Shown here one piece after another: positions 1 through 9,053 of a DNA stretch of 64,000 nt. Below the pieces are notes generated by a model. It was not told the DNA's origin and did not search any database. It saw only the letters and a program-made list of their open reading frames with translations. The stretch spans positions 868,001 through 932,000 of the forward strand of contig NZ_JASJOO010000002.1 of NCBI RefSeq assembly GCF_030070105.1, in the 5' to 3' direction. The DNA comes from Bermanella sp. WJH001. GTDB taxonomy: Bacteria; Pseudomonadota; Gammaproteobacteria; Pseudomonadales; Oceanobacteraceae. Positions within the stretch are counted from its first letter, which is position 1; each line of letters opens with the position of its first letter. Both the position numbers and the translations under genes were made by a program.

Positions 1-1
1 C

Positions 2-457
2 GCTTACGTGGGTGAAGGCACCACCATCATGCACGAAGGTTTCATTAACTTTAATGCCGGTACTGCCGGCACGTCTATGATTGAAGGTCGTATTTCTGCG
101 GGTGTATTTGTCGGCGAAGGCTCTGACCTTGGCGGTGGCTGTTCAACCATGGGTACCCTATCAGGCGGTGGTAACATCATTATTTCTGTGGGTGAAAACT
201 CATTGATTGGTGCTAACGCTGGTATTGGTATTCCTTTAGGCGATCGCTGTACGGTTGAATCAGGTTTATACATCACGGCCGGCACAAAGGTGCAGGTACT
301 TGATGATCAAAAACAAGTGGTTGAAGTGGTTAAAGCACGCGAGCTAGCTGGTAAGCCTGACTTATTATTCCGCCGTGATTCTATCGGTGGTGCGGTGCAA
401 TGTGTCACCAATAAAACGGCTATCGAGTTAAATCACGAGTTACACGCCAACAACTAA
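2..457 (+). CDS. dapD: DapD, tetrahydrodipicolinate N-succinyltransferase (C-terminal part)
   Basis: This is the 3' end of a gene that starts left of the window; the reading frame is open from base 2. The product transfers succinyl from succinyl-CoA to tetrahydrodipicolinate in the succinylase branch of lysine and meso-diaminopimelate synthesis in the cytoplasm. The visible 151 residues are the left-handed beta-helix hexapeptide repeats (GEGTTIMHEGFINFNAGT, SAGVFVGEGSDLGGG, ENSLIGANAGIGIPLGD) and the C-terminal tail with RRDSIGGAVQ. They match the long DapD form found in Pseudomonas relatives. A second gene of the same pathway, dapE, lies at 7.9 kb. The identification is firm; only the N-terminus is missing. 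Confidence 0.93.
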   Translation, partial: AYVGEGTTIMHEGFINFNAGTAGTSMIEGRISAGVFVGEGSDLGGGCSTMGTLSGGGNIIISVGENSLIGANAGIGIPLGDRCTVESGLYITAGTKVQVLDDQKQVVEVVKARELAGKPDLLFRRDSIGGAVQCVTNKTAIELNHELHANN

Positions 458-480
458 TTTTAAGTTAGAAGCGTCTTTTC

Positions 481-513
481 AAAAAGGTCATGAATTACTC
501 ATGGCCTTTTTTT
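481..513 (+). terminator. Rho-independent terminator of dapD
   Basis: A hairpin with arms AAAAAGGTCATGA and TCATGGCCTTTTT runs into a T-rich tract 24 bases after the dapD stop codon. One G-T mismatch is tolerated in the stem. Confidence 0.85.
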
Positions 514-842
514 GTTTTTCTTTGCATAAAACGTTGAAGAAACATGTGCTGTTAGGACATTTACGCCAATCGCTCCAATCAAGATTAAAAATTCTAACCA
601 ACTTAAAATTTATAGCGAAAAGTTCCTAAAAACCATATTGCGAACCAATTCGCACTTTTATCGCACCAATTTGATTAAACAACACGCACATCAAAAAATA
701 CCTGTGCACTAAAACGCGCCAAAAAGCCGAAGGATTTATCGGTTTTTACAGACCATACCCTCTTCCAGGAAAGTATTAACCTTCCTAATTTAATGCTCTG
801 GTATTAAAATTAGAAAACGCTAATTATTCTAACAATAAAGGA
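514..842. other. Intergenic stretch, AT-rich, no gene seen
   Basis: This non-coding stretch lies between the dapD terminator and the sensor kinase gene. It is AT-rich and has no convincing ORF, hairpin or repeat. It must hold the promoter of the downstream kinase gene, but no clear -35/-10 pair stands out by eye. Confidence 0.5.
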
Positions 843-851
843 TTGAGACCA

Positions 852-2495
852 ATGGAACAGGACATTCTAGATAAACCATTTCTGCCCTTAGATCGGCTTC
901 GAATCCTTAAGTATTTCAGTGTCTACAGTGCCGTCATTACCGGTGTATTGATGGGCTTATTCTTTTCTGACATCGATTTAGATTTTTTAGGTGTCCTCAA
1001 CCCTAAGTTATACCCAATGGTATTATCCTTTCATGCTGTGATGACCATTGTATTTATGGTGCTGGCTTTTAGCGTAGGCCAAGCCCATTACGATCATTTA
1101 ATCGCCTTCTTTTTGATTGATATCACTCTAGTGGCTGGCTTAATTTATTCCAGTGGCTCTGGCACCACCCTTAGCTATTTAATGATCATTAATATTGCTG
1201 TGGGTAACGCATTAGTCAGCGGGGAAAAAGGGTTTCTGTTAAGTGCTTGGGCGACTATTTGTTTAGGATTTATCGAATATCAATTCCAACAAGGTGGCCA
1301 CGACTACAATTATTTAAATGCAGGCACACTTGGTTTTATCTTTTTTATAAGCGCACTCATTATTCAAGCATTGGTCAAGCGCCTGCACTTGTCTGTGGAT
1401 ATCAACCGTGTTCAGGCTGATAGCTTATTAAGCATGGAGCAACTTACCAAACTTGTACTTAAACGCTTAGATACAGGTGTCGTCGTAATTGATGATCACA
1501 ATAATATAATCTTTCAAAATACAGCAGCTCAACGACTACTGGGTTACCCTGGGCCCATTCGCGCTCTACCCGAAAAACTGCAAGCAAGCTTAAATGAATA
1601 TTTAAAATTCCCTAAATACAAACCCGGCACATTCAAAGCTGGCCCTACCACTGCAAAAGTTCAGCCCATGTTTGCACCGTTAATGCCTGGCACTGACCGT
1701 GGCACTGTGATTTTTATCGAAGATACCAACGTGGTTTATCAACAAGCCCAACGCTTAAAACAAGTGTCTCTTGGTAAGTTAGCCGCGGGGATTGTGCGAG
1801 AAATCAAAGAGCCTATGAATGGCATTTATTTAATCGCCAAAGATACCGCCAAAAGTCTTGTTGCATCTGGAGACCAAGAACGCCACATTAAAATTAAAGA
1901 GCATTCAATGCACATTGAACGCATCATAAATAACGTTCAAAACCTAAGTAATAGTAAAGCCACTGAATATCAAAAGGTCAGCCTTGGTAACTGGATTGTC
2001 AGCACCATGCGTAAGCTTGAGCACACAACCTTAAAAAATGTGCAAATTCAGTTAAAAGTAAGCCGCACGGCATCCAACATTTATGTGGACCCATCTCAAA
2101 TAGAACAAGCACTTACCAACCTGCTCGAAAATGCGGCGTATTTTTCTAAGCAAAAAAATGAAGAATTTGCTCGTGTCACCATTTTAGTGGGCCACAATAA
2201 AGTCAGCAAACAAGCCATTATTGAAATTCAAGACAATGGGTATGGTGTCGCATTAGATGACTTAGATCATATCTTTGAGCCGTTTTATACCTCAGAATCA
2301 AGTAAGTCCGGTTTAGGATTATATCTAGCTAAACAATTCTGTGAGATGAACATGGCCCGATTAGATTATGTTGCAGCACAAGAAGGCGCCCGCTTTAGAA
2401 TCACCTTCGCCACACCCGAGCAAGTACAACGACAACTTGAAAAACGTGACGACTTTTCAATTCGTGATAAAACAAAGCTCGCAACTGCCGTTTAA
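852..2495 (+). CDS. PilS-like sensor kinase lacking the phospho-acceptor histidine
   Basis: About 547 residues. The first ~185 residues hold roughly six membrane segments as in PilS, then come a PAS-like region and a dimerisation domain. The ATPase domain is intact: N box (LTNLLENAAYFS), G1 box (DNGYGV), F box (FEPFYTS) and G2 box (SGLGLYLAKQ). The H box reads LAAGIVREIKEPMNGI where PilS-type kinases have AGIAHEIRNP, so Arg316 stands where the phosphorylated His is expected and the usual Asn is Glu. ATG 852 is preferred over TTG 843 because AAGGA lies 9 bases before it. No PilR-type response regulator follows; the next gene starts right after the stop. It is probably a pseudokinase or a partner of another kinase; that role is inferred. 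Confidence 0.8.
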   Translation: MEQDILDKPFLPLDRLRILKYFSVYSAVITGVLMGLFFSDIDLDFLGVLNPKLYPMVLSFHAVMTIVFMVLAFSVGQAHYDHLIAFFLIDITLVAGLIYSSGSGTTLSYLMIINIAVGNALVSGEKGFLLSAWATICLGFIEYQFQQGGHDYNYLNAGTLGFIFFISALIIQALVKRLHLSVDINRVQADSLLSMEQLTKLVLKRLDTGVVVIDDHNNIIFQNTAAQRLLGYPGPIRALPEKLQASLNEYLKFPKYKPGTFKAGPTTAKVQPMFAPLMPGTDRGTVIFIEDTNVVYQQAQRLKQVSLGKLAAGIVREIKEPMNGIYLIAKDTAKSLVASGDQERHIKIKEHSMHIERIINNVQNLSNSKATEYQKVSLGNWIVSTMRKLEHTTLKNVQIQLKVSRTASNIYVDPSQIEQALTNLLENAAYFSKQKNEEFARVTILVGHNKVSKQAIIEIQDNGYGVALDDLDHIFEPFYTSESSKSGLGLYLAKQFCEMNMARLDYVAAQEGARFRITFATPEQVQRQLEKRDDFSIRDKTKLATAV

Positions 2496-3758
2496 ATGCG
2501 CAGCTTAATTACGCCATTTGTTAGTGGCTATTGGTCAAGTGATAACTATTTAGCCAAGAAAAACAAACAGGCTGAAGACAAGCTATGCAAACAAAAAAGA
2601 CCTCGCTACTGCGAGGTCTTTGTGGCACTTGATGATCCTTACAGCTACCTGCTTTTACAACTACTGCGCCAGTTTTGCGAAGACTTTTCTTTAGATCTAG
2701 ACATCCACCTTATCCATCGTCGTCAAGCAGATATGTTTCCTGAAAACACCATGTGGTCAAAATGGGCAATAGACGACGCAACCAAACTGGCGGGCTTATA
2801 CCAGTTGTACCTTCCTCCGTATTACCCAAAGACAAATAACCTTCGCCAAGCTCAATCTTTTTGGGCACAGCATCCACCAGAAAATATACACCAAGCAATT
2901 GAGCATTTTGAACAGCTATGGCTAGATCGAATCATTCCGTCAGCCAATACATGTCCACAACCGTTATTGCGCCAAAACGAGCAACATCTCCAGGCACTTG
3001 GGCATTATTTACCAGCCAGTATTTATTTTGCAGGACAGTGGTACTGGGGCATTGATCGACTTGAACACTTAGAACAACGCCTTTTAGCGCTAGGGTTTAA
3101 TGAGCAGCCCTACCATGGCTCAAAATACGCACGTACATGGGAAAATTTTTGCGCCCAACCCACAACTGCGGTTACGGATAAAACACAACCCATCGAGCTA
3201 TTCTTCTCCATGCGCAGCCCTTATAGCCACCTCGCCCTTAACCGCTGCCATGCACTTGCCAAACACTATCAAGTGCCATTGATCATCAAACCCGTCTTAC
3301 CCATGTTAATGCGTAATTTAAGCGTTCCCAAAAACAAGACCCGCTATATTTTCTTTGATGCGGTACGTGAAGGGCAAAAACTCAATATACCTTATGGCAA
3401 AGTAGCCGACCCACTGGGCAAAGGAGTTGAAAATACCTATGCCCTTTGGCATTGGGCCAAACAGCAAGATAAAGGCACAGAATTATTATTAGCCATCTCC
3501 CACTTTGTGAATGTTGAAGGAATCAGCGCTAATTTCCATTCAGGCCTAAAAAAAATATGCCAAAAAGTGGGTTTAGACTGGCAGGATGCAAAGCTGGCAC
3601 TTAAATCTGATGAGTGGCACAAAGACGTCAACGACAATATCAAAGAGCTTTACACCTTAGGGCTCTGGGGTGTGCCAAGCATGCGCTATAAACACACGCA
3701 CGTCTGGGGGCAAGATAGAATCTGGTGCATTGAAGCCGCCATGCTCACAAGCAAATAA
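2496..3758 (+). CDS. Two-domain DsbA-fold / 2-hydroxychromene-2-carboxylate isomerase-like protein
   Basis: The 420 residues hold two thioredoxin-fold domains of the kappa-GST / HCCA-isomerase family. One opens with VFVALDDPYSYLL (about residue 41) and one with IELFFSMRSPYSHLALNR (about residue 231). The second ends in the family-typical LGLWGVPSM segment and keeps the Ser-Pro-Tyr active-site region. No Cys-X-X-Cys pair is seen, so thiol oxidase activity is unlikely. The ATG directly abuts the stop codon of the sensor kinase gene, so the two are probably co-transcribed and translationally coupled. The substrate is unknown. Usual family members are single-domain proteins of about 200 residues, so this is a tandem fusion. 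Confidence 0.7.
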   Translation: MRSLITPFVSGYWSSDNYLAKKNKQAEDKLCKQKRPRYCEVFVALDDPYSYLLLQLLRQFCEDFSLDLDIHLIHRRQADMFPENTMWSKWAIDDATKLAGLYQLYLPPYYPKTNNLRQAQSFWAQHPPENIHQAIEHFEQLWLDRIIPSANTCPQPLLRQNEQHLQALGHYLPASIYFAGQWYWGIDRLEHLEQRLLALGFNEQPYHGSKYARTWENFCAQPTTAVTDKTQPIELFFSMRSPYSHLALNRCHALAKHYQVPLIIKPVLPMLMRNLSVPKNKTRYIFFDAVREGQKLNIPYGKVADPLGKGVENTYALWHWAKQQDKGTELLLAISHFVNVEGISANFHSGLKKICQKVGLDWQDAKLALKSDEWHKDVNDNIKELYTLGLWGVPSMRYKHTHVWGQDRIWCIEAAMLTSK

Positions 3759-4002
3759 ACCAATTTGTGCTGTTTAAGCATCATACCTTTTTCTGATTTT
3801 TATATTATTTGGTTTTATCCAAGTATTCTAAATTCATAAAACCGTTTAAATTCAAACAGTTAACTCGACCCCTTCACAAAACAAACTTGTGTCACCCAAC
3901 ATAATTATCATCCAGCGCAACTGTTCACATTTTCCTCAACTAAAATAAGGCATAGTCGCTGCTTAGCTTTGCCTTTGGCTCTCAAATATAAAAGGATTTC
4001 TC

Positions 4003-5544
4003 ATGTTCGTCTCAAACCTTATTCCCGGAGAACCAGTATTAAGCTGGTTGCTGGTTATTATTGCTGCCAATCTCATTTTGTACTTTATTCGTCATAGCGC
4101 TCATCAATTATTAGACAGCCTGACGTTATTGGTCGTGAATAACTTACGACTATTTAGTCGCGCATTAATCACCACCGCTCGGCACATGAGCAGACGTAAC
4201 CGCGAGGTGTTACTTGAACACGGTAAACAACAAGCAGAAAGAGAATTAGAGCGCCAATTTATTCGCCTAGGCAATTTAGTTGAAAAAGATCTAGGGCGTT
4301 ACCCCACCATTCAACGCAGCATCGAACAAAACGTCTCTCACATGGAAGACAAGCTATCACAAACATCAGAAGTGCCAGCGCCCCTACCAGAATGGACAGA
4401 AGCGGTAGAGTCGATCACTCGCCTGAAAGATGTCACAAAAAACGATGCGGTTGTGGGTAAACTATTACAAGCCATTTACGAAGCCTTCCACAAACAACAA
4501 GGCGAAGTACTGAGTACATTTCGTCAAGATATAGCAAAGCGCCACAGTATCTTAAAATCCGCCATGGTGCACTGGCGTCACCTACTGCACAAAATTGAAA
4601 GCCTGCATGAGCAATGGCAAAACCTAAATGAGCAAAGCAAAAAAGTGGATTTGCAAGTGGATCGCTTTGAAAACATGGTAAAGGGCACTGACAAAGCCGA
4701 ACGTTTATTGCAATCAAGCAATACCACGCAATTTTTTATATCCGTCATTGTGATGGTCATTGCCGGTTTTGGCGCGTTTGTAAACTACAACCTAATTGCA
4801 TTACCCATGTCAGAGCTTATGCCTGCAACGTCCCAAGTGGCTGGTTATGATGTGGCCGAAATTGGTGCTGCGGTCATTATTATGCTGGAGCTGACCGTGG
4901 GATTATTTTTCATGGAAGCCATTGGCATTACCCGACTGTTTCCAGTGATTCATTTTATGGAAGATAAAAAACGCATGATTTGGGCTTGGGTGTGTATTTT
5001 GTTTTTACTTGCCCTATGTGGGGTTGAAGCGGGTTTAGCGTATATGCGCGAAACCATGGTGGCCGACAAAGCACTTCTAACCAGCTTTTTAGTGGGTGGT
5101 GAACAAGCCGTTGCAGCATCCGCCAGTGTTGAGCACAGTAACATCCCCATGATAGGGCAAATGACATTAGGTTTTGTATTGCCACTCATTTTAATGTTTG
5201 TGGCCATACCGTTTGAATCATTCATCCATACCGGTCGTCACGTATTAGGTAATATGGTGGTGCATCTTTGTATTTTTTCTAGCACCATTGCACGCAGCCT
5301 GTCTCTTTTCATGAAGCAGTTCAACAGCAGTTTAAAGCATATATACGATATATTATGTTTTGCTCCACTATGGGTTGAGCACATGATTGAGAGTAAACCG
5401 GCTTCAACAAAAAAAGTAAAAGCCGAATTGGAAAAACAAGCACTGCAAGAAAACAGCGAACACATACTGCTGGAAGCAGAAACAGAAAGTGATAGAAAAA
5501 AAGCAAAAAAAGACGCCACACCTAAGATTCAAAAAGAAGCCTAA
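4003..5544 (+). CDS. Multi-pass membrane protein with a long coiled-coil region, unknown function
   Basis: The 513 residues have an N-terminal membrane segment (about 13-30), a long charged helical region rich in Gln and Glu (about 60-240), four more hydrophobic segments (about 244-265, 283-310, 325-348 and 387-408), and a Lys/Glu/Ala-rich cytosolic tail. I do not recognise a named family. It ends two bases before the start of a VWA lipoprotein gene, so the two form an operon. A membrane scaffold with a metal-binding VWA partner on the envelope side is the likely arrangement. The start follows AAAGGA at a good distance. Confidence 0.6.
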   Translation: MFVSNLIPGEPVLSWLLVIIAANLILYFIRHSAHQLLDSLTLLVVNNLRLFSRALITTARHMSRRNREVLLEHGKQQAERELERQFIRLGNLVEKDLGRYPTIQRSIEQNVSHMEDKLSQTSEVPAPLPEWTEAVESITRLKDVTKNDAVVGKLLQAIYEAFHKQQGEVLSTFRQDIAKRHSILKSAMVHWRHLLHKIESLHEQWQNLNEQSKKVDLQVDRFENMVKGTDKAERLLQSSNTTQFFISVIVMVIAGFGAFVNYNLIALPMSELMPATSQVAGYDVAEIGAAVIIMLELTVGLFFMEAIGITRLFPVIHFMEDKKRMIWAWVCILFLLALCGVEAGLAYMRETMVADKALLTSFLVGGEQAVAASASVEHSNIPMIGQMTLGFVLPLILMFVAIPFESFIHTGRHVLGNMVVHLCIFSSTIARSLSLFMKQFNSSLKHIYDILCFAPLWVEHMIESKPASTKKVKAELEKQALQENSEHILLEAETESDRKKAKKDATPKIQKEA

Positions 5545-5546
5545 TC

Positions 5547-6194
5547 ATGACGCAATCATTCAAACTCATTACGCTAGTGTGTGCGCTTATTTTTATAAGC
5601 GCCTGTACCCAACAAAAACCCACCACAGGTTTGTATTTACTATTAGATACATCTGGCACCTATACTAAAGAGCTGAAAAAAGCCCAGCAAATTATTCACT
5701 ATTACTTAGCGCAATTGGAGCCAGGCGACAGTTTTGCCGTGGCGCGCATTGATAGTGGTAGTTTTTCTGAAACCGACATCATCGCCAAGGTCACGTTTGA
5801 TCATCGCCCAAGTCGCGCCAACGAACAAAAACGTATTTTTAGCGCCACTATTTCTAAGTTTATTGAAACCGTGCAAAGCAGTGCTTACACCGACATCAGT
5901 GGCGGCCTACTTTTAGCAAAAGAATATTTGAATGAAATTGGCAGTGACAAAAAATACATTATGATTTTTTCTGACATGCAAGAAGAGTTGCCTAAAGGCT
6001 ACAAACGTGATTTTGAATTAAACCTGCCTGACTATGAAGTCATCGCATTAAACGTCACTAAATTGCGCAGCGACAATCAAGACCCAACTCAATACATGCA
6101 GCGCTTAAAAGATTGGCAACAACGGGTTGAAAAAAGCGGCGGGAAATGGCGCATGATTAATGATCTAGAGCGCGAGGAGTCATTAGGGCTTTAA
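5547..6194 (+). CDS. VWA-domain lipoprotein
   Basis: The 215-residue protein begins with a lipoprotein signal peptide; the lipobox FISAC puts the acylated Cys at residue 20. A von Willebrand factor A fold follows, with MIDAS-type residues: DTSGT at about 34-38, a Thr/Asp region near DISGG (about 116) and FSDMQEE (about 141). It is expected to be envelope-anchored and to bind a divalent metal. It starts two bases after the upstream membrane protein gene and is followed by a strong terminator, so the operon has two genes. Many VWA proteins work with AAA+ ATPases, but none is present here. Confidence 0.7.
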   Translation: MTQSFKLITLVCALIFISACTQQKPTTGLYLLLDTSGTYTKELKKAQQIIHYYLAQLEPGDSFAVARIDSGSFSETDIIAKVTFDHRPSRANEQKRIFSATISKFIETVQSSAYTDISGGLLLAKEYLNEIGSDKKYIMIFSDMQEELPKGYKRDFELNLPDYEVIALNVTKLRSDNQDPTQYMQRLKDWQQRVEKSGGKWRMINDLEREESLGL

Positions 6195-6197
6195 TAA

Positions 6198-6231
6198 AAA
6201 AGGGGCATCACTTTTAAGTGACGCCCCTTTC
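6198..6231. terminator. Bidirectional terminator
   Basis: The hairpin has arms AAAGGGGCATCACTT and AAGTGACGCCCCTTT, with A- and T-rich flanks on both sides. It separates the VWA lipoprotein gene from the convergent fabR-like gene. Confidence 0.88.
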
Positions 6232-6260
6232 TAAATTAATGATTGGTTACTTTTTTTGTG

Positions 6261-6884
6261 TTATTTCTTGCCGTGTTTTTTCAAATACACAGCATGACTA
6301 CCCGCCAGCACCATGCGCAGTTCAATATTTAATTTACGCACTAGGTTTTTACGCTCTTCTTCGCTCATATCCAATGACATAACACCTTGGCTGAACACCA
6401 GCATCACCATCATTTCAGCCACTTCTGGAATATTCGCTAAGGGCTGACGCTTCATTTGCTCTGGCGAGCTTAAGTCATCGGTTAGCTCTTCTGCAAAACG
6501 ACGTGTTTCACGGGCAATAGACTCACGAAACTGCTTAGGGCCAGACACCATATCTGAGTTCAATAACCGAATTAAATTGGGGTAGTTTTCAACAAATTCC
6601 ATAAAGGTTTCAATTGAAGTACTCACCACAGAACCCTCAACCTTCACGCGATGACGGGCTTGTCGCATGATCTGGCGCAAAATCAAACTCACTTGGTCCA
6701 CAAGGGCTAAACCAAGATCTTCCATGTCCACAAAATGGCGATAAAACGTAGCAGGGGCAATGCCCGCACGTCGCGTCACTTCTCGCAAACTCAATGCAGG
6801 GAAACCCTTGTCTTTACTTAGCTCAAGAGAGGCATCAATGATCGATTGGCGTGTTCTTAATTTTTGTTCTGCACGAGTGCTCAT
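6261..6884 (-). CDS. fabR: TetR-family regulator, FabR-like
   Basis: The 207-residue protein has an N-terminal TetR helix-turn-helix (LSLREVTRRAGIAPATFYRHFVDMEDLGLALVD as separate helices, about residues 30-62). The following segment LILRQIMRQARHRV and the STFMEF region match FabR of E. coli closely. FabR represses unsaturated fatty acid genes (fabA/fabB in E. coli; DesT plays a similar role in Pseudomonas) in response to acyl chain saturation. No fatty acid gene adjoins it here, so its targets are elsewhere. The ATG at 6884 gives the expected N-terminus. FabR-like is well supported; orthology to fabR rather than a desaturase regulator is less sure. Confidence 0.8.
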   Translation of the reverse strand: MSTRAEQKLRTRQSIIDASLELSKDKGFPALSLREVTRRAGIAPATFYRHFVDMEDLGLALVDQVSLILRQIMRQARHRVKVEGSVVSTSIETFMEFVENYPNLIRLLNSDMVSGPKQFRESIARETRRFAEELTDDLSSPEQMKRQPLANIPEVAEMMVMLVFSQGVMSLDMSEEERKNLVRKLNIELRMVLAGSHAVYLKKHGKK

Positions 6885-6975
6885 GGGATCTGCCTTTTAT
6901 TCATGGCGCTATTGTAACCAGATCGAAATAAAGCGCAAAAACTTGTGAATAAACACTGCCCAAATCAACCATGCT

Positions 6976-7032
6976 CGAGGGTCTACCCAATGCACTCGCT
7001 TCGCTCACGGGGCATGCAACCCCGCGCCCGAT
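6976..7032. repeat. 57-bp dispersed repeat, copy A
   Basis: This sequence recurs at 10855-10911 with only three visible differences. It holds short self-complementary parts (GGGTCTACCC; GGGGCATGCAACCCC). A diverged relative is near 34740. It lies between the divergent fabR-like and trmJ genes and is non-coding. Confidence 0.8.
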
Positions 7033-7162
7033 CACTACTTACACAGCCTAAACCCTACTATCTTTTTCACACACACTGGCAAATGCCTACAAGCAATCCA
7101 TCTATAGAGCCCAAAACCCGCATATGGTAAGATGCGACCCTTTATTTAGCGGCCCAATTTAC

Positions 7163-7894
7163 ATGTCCAATCCCCTGTCAAATATTCGCATCGTCATGGT
7201 GAACACCTTTCACCCAGGGAACATCGGCGCCGCCGCGCGAGCCATGAAAACCATGGGGTTAAGCGATTTAGTCTTAGTTTCACCACTTGAATACCCAAGC
7301 GATCAAGCCACCTCCATGGCAGCCGGTGCCACCGACGTGTTAAACAACGCAACCGTAGTGGAAACCCTTGAGCAAGCCATTAACGACTGCCAATTGGTTA
7401 TTGCCACCAGTGCACGCTCACGTAGCCACCCTTGGCCCATCAAAGAAGCCCGTGAAATGGCACCTCAAATCATGAGTGAGGCCAGCCAAGGCAAGGTGGC
7501 CATTTTATTTGGCCCTGAGCGTATGGGCTTGCATAACGAACACCTGCGCCAAGCACATTTTCATATGGATATTCCCGGCAACCCTGAATACCCGGTTCTT
7601 AACGTGGCCAGTGCGGTGCAATTAGTCTGTTACGAGTGCTTCATGAGCAACCGCCAAACCTACGCAAAACACGAAAAAGACTACCCGCAAGTTAACGAAT
7701 TAAATGGGTTTTATCAGCATCTAGAGAGCACACTGGATGATGCCGGTTTTTTAAACCAAGCTCATAAGGGTCAAGCCATGCTGCGTTTAAAGCGATTATT
7801 TAACCGCGCACGCCCAGAAAAAATAGAACTCAACATGCTACGGGGCATCCTCGCCAGCATGGACAAACTGATTAATAAAAACGAATCTAAATAA
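7163..7894 (+). CDS. trmJ: TrmJ, tRNA (cytidine/uridine-32-2'-O)-methyltransferase
   Basis: This SPOUT-class methyltransferase modifies the 2'-O of nucleotide 32 in the tRNA anticodon loop. The family signatures are present: [54 protein letters not shown] in the SAM-binding knot, and [17 protein letters not shown]. The end matches the E. coli protein ([21 protein letters not shown]). The ATG at 7163 is chosen over an upstream in-frame ATG at 7124 because the E. coli protein begins just before NIRIV. It precedes dapE by ten bases, so trmJ-dapE-rlmA are probably co-transcribed. Confidence 0.93.
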   Translation: MSNPLSNIRIVMVNTFHPGNIGAAARAMKTMGLSDLVLVSPLEYPSDQATSMAAGATDVLNNATVVETLEQAINDCQLVIATSARSRSHPWPIKEAREMAPQIMSEASQGKVAILFGPERMGLHNEHLRQAHFHMDIPGNPEYPVLNVASAVQLVCYECFMSNRQTYAKHEKDYPQVNELNGFYQHLESTLDDAGFLNQAHKGQAMLRLKRLFNRARPEKIELNMLRGILASMDKLINKNESK

Positions 7895-7904
7895 GCGAGC
7901 AAGC

Positions 7905-9041
7905 ATGAGCGATACGCGCACACTGGCCCTAAGCAAAGCCCTAATTGAACAGCCGTCTGTGACCCCAGAGGACGCCGAATGTCAGCAAATGATGGAAGAC
8001 ATCTTGGCACCATTAGGTTTCAACTGTGAAACCATGCAATTCGCCGAAGTGAAAAACCTATGGGCACGTAAAGGCACTGAAAAACCCCTTGTCTGTTTTG
8101 CAGGCCATACTGACGTCGTGCCAACTGGCCCGCATGCTGGCTGGACCTACCCACCTTTTGAAGCCACCATCGTGGATGGCATGTTATACGGTCGCGGCGC
8201 AGCCGATATGAAAGGCTCTATCGCCGCATTTTTAGCGGCCACCGAAAGCTTTGTTAAAAAACACCCAGACCACAAAGGCTCCATCGCCTATTTAATAACA
8301 GCCGATGAAGAAGGCCCAGCTGACAACGGCACGGTAAAAGTCATCGAAGCCCTTGAAGCACGTAACGAAAAAATCGACATGTGTATTGTGGGCGAACCAT
8401 CCAGCACTAAAGAATGTGGCGATGTGATTAAAAACGGTCGTCGTGGCTCACTGGGCGCATGGATGACGGTTAAAGGTGTTCAAGGTCACGTGGCGTATCC
8501 ACACCTTGCCAAAAACCCTATCCACTTAGTCGCCCCTGCCCTTGCCGAAATGGCGGCTGAAAAATGGGATGACGGCAACGAGTTTTTCCCTGCCACCAGT
8601 TTTCAGATCAGTAATATGAACAGCGGCACCGGTGCCACCAACGTGATCCCAGGCACCGTTGAATTAATCTTCAACTTCCGTTTTTCAACGGAACTAACTC
8701 AAGAAGATTTAAAACGCCGCACCCATGAAATCATGGACAAGTATGGTTTCGAATATGAAATCGAATGGAAACTCAGTGGCCACCCATTTTTAACCGACCG
8801 CGGCTCATTAGTGGATGCCGCCGTTGATGCCATTAAAGAAGTGACCAACATCGACACCGAACTTTCAACCTCAGGTGGCACCAGTGATGGTCGCTTCATC
8901 GCCCCAACCGGCGCACAAGTAGTTGAACTTGGTCCAATCAACGCCACCATTCACCAAGTGAACGAACACATCAGTGTGGCCGACCTAGATACCTTAAGCG
9001 CTATATATGAGCGTATTCTTGAAAAATTGCTTTTGGATTAA
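7905..9041 (+). CDS. dapE: DapE, succinyl-diaminopimelate desuccinylase
   Basis: The 378-residue zinc peptidase M20 family enzyme hydrolyses N-succinyl-LL-diaminopimelate, a late step of lysine and peptidoglycan precursor synthesis. Metal-binding and catalytic motifs are visible: [11 protein letters not shown] (about 66), [10 protein letters not shown] (about 94), TADEEGP (about 131), VGEPSS (about 161) and the C-terminal NATIHQVNE His. The length is typical. It is the partner of dapD at the left edge. The start at 7905 lies ten bases after trmJ. Confidence 0.95.
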   Translation: MSDTRTLALSKALIEQPSVTPEDAECQQMMEDILAPLGFNCETMQFAEVKNLWARKGTEKPLVCFAGHTDVVPTGPHAGWTYPPFEATIVDGMLYGRGAADMKGSIAAFLAATESFVKKHPDHKGSIAYLITADEEGPADNGTVKVIEALEARNEKIDMCIVGEPSSTKECGDVIKNGRRGSLGAWMTVKGVQGHVAYPHLAKNPIHLVAPALAEMAAEKWDDGNEFFPATSFQISNMNSGTGATNVIPGTVELIFNFRFSTELTQEDLKRRTHEIMDKYGFEYEIEWKLSGHPFLTDRGSLVDAAVDAIKEVTNIDTELSTSGGTSDGRFIAPTGAQVVELGPINATIHQVNEHISVADLDTLSAIYERILEKLLLD

Positions 9042-9053
9042 CAATTAAGCCTT

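Noticed and set aside
4433-5521. Several antisense ORFs within the large membrane protein gene
   Set aside because: They are shadows of the coding strand, have no start signals, and the sense ORF has well-formed membrane segments.
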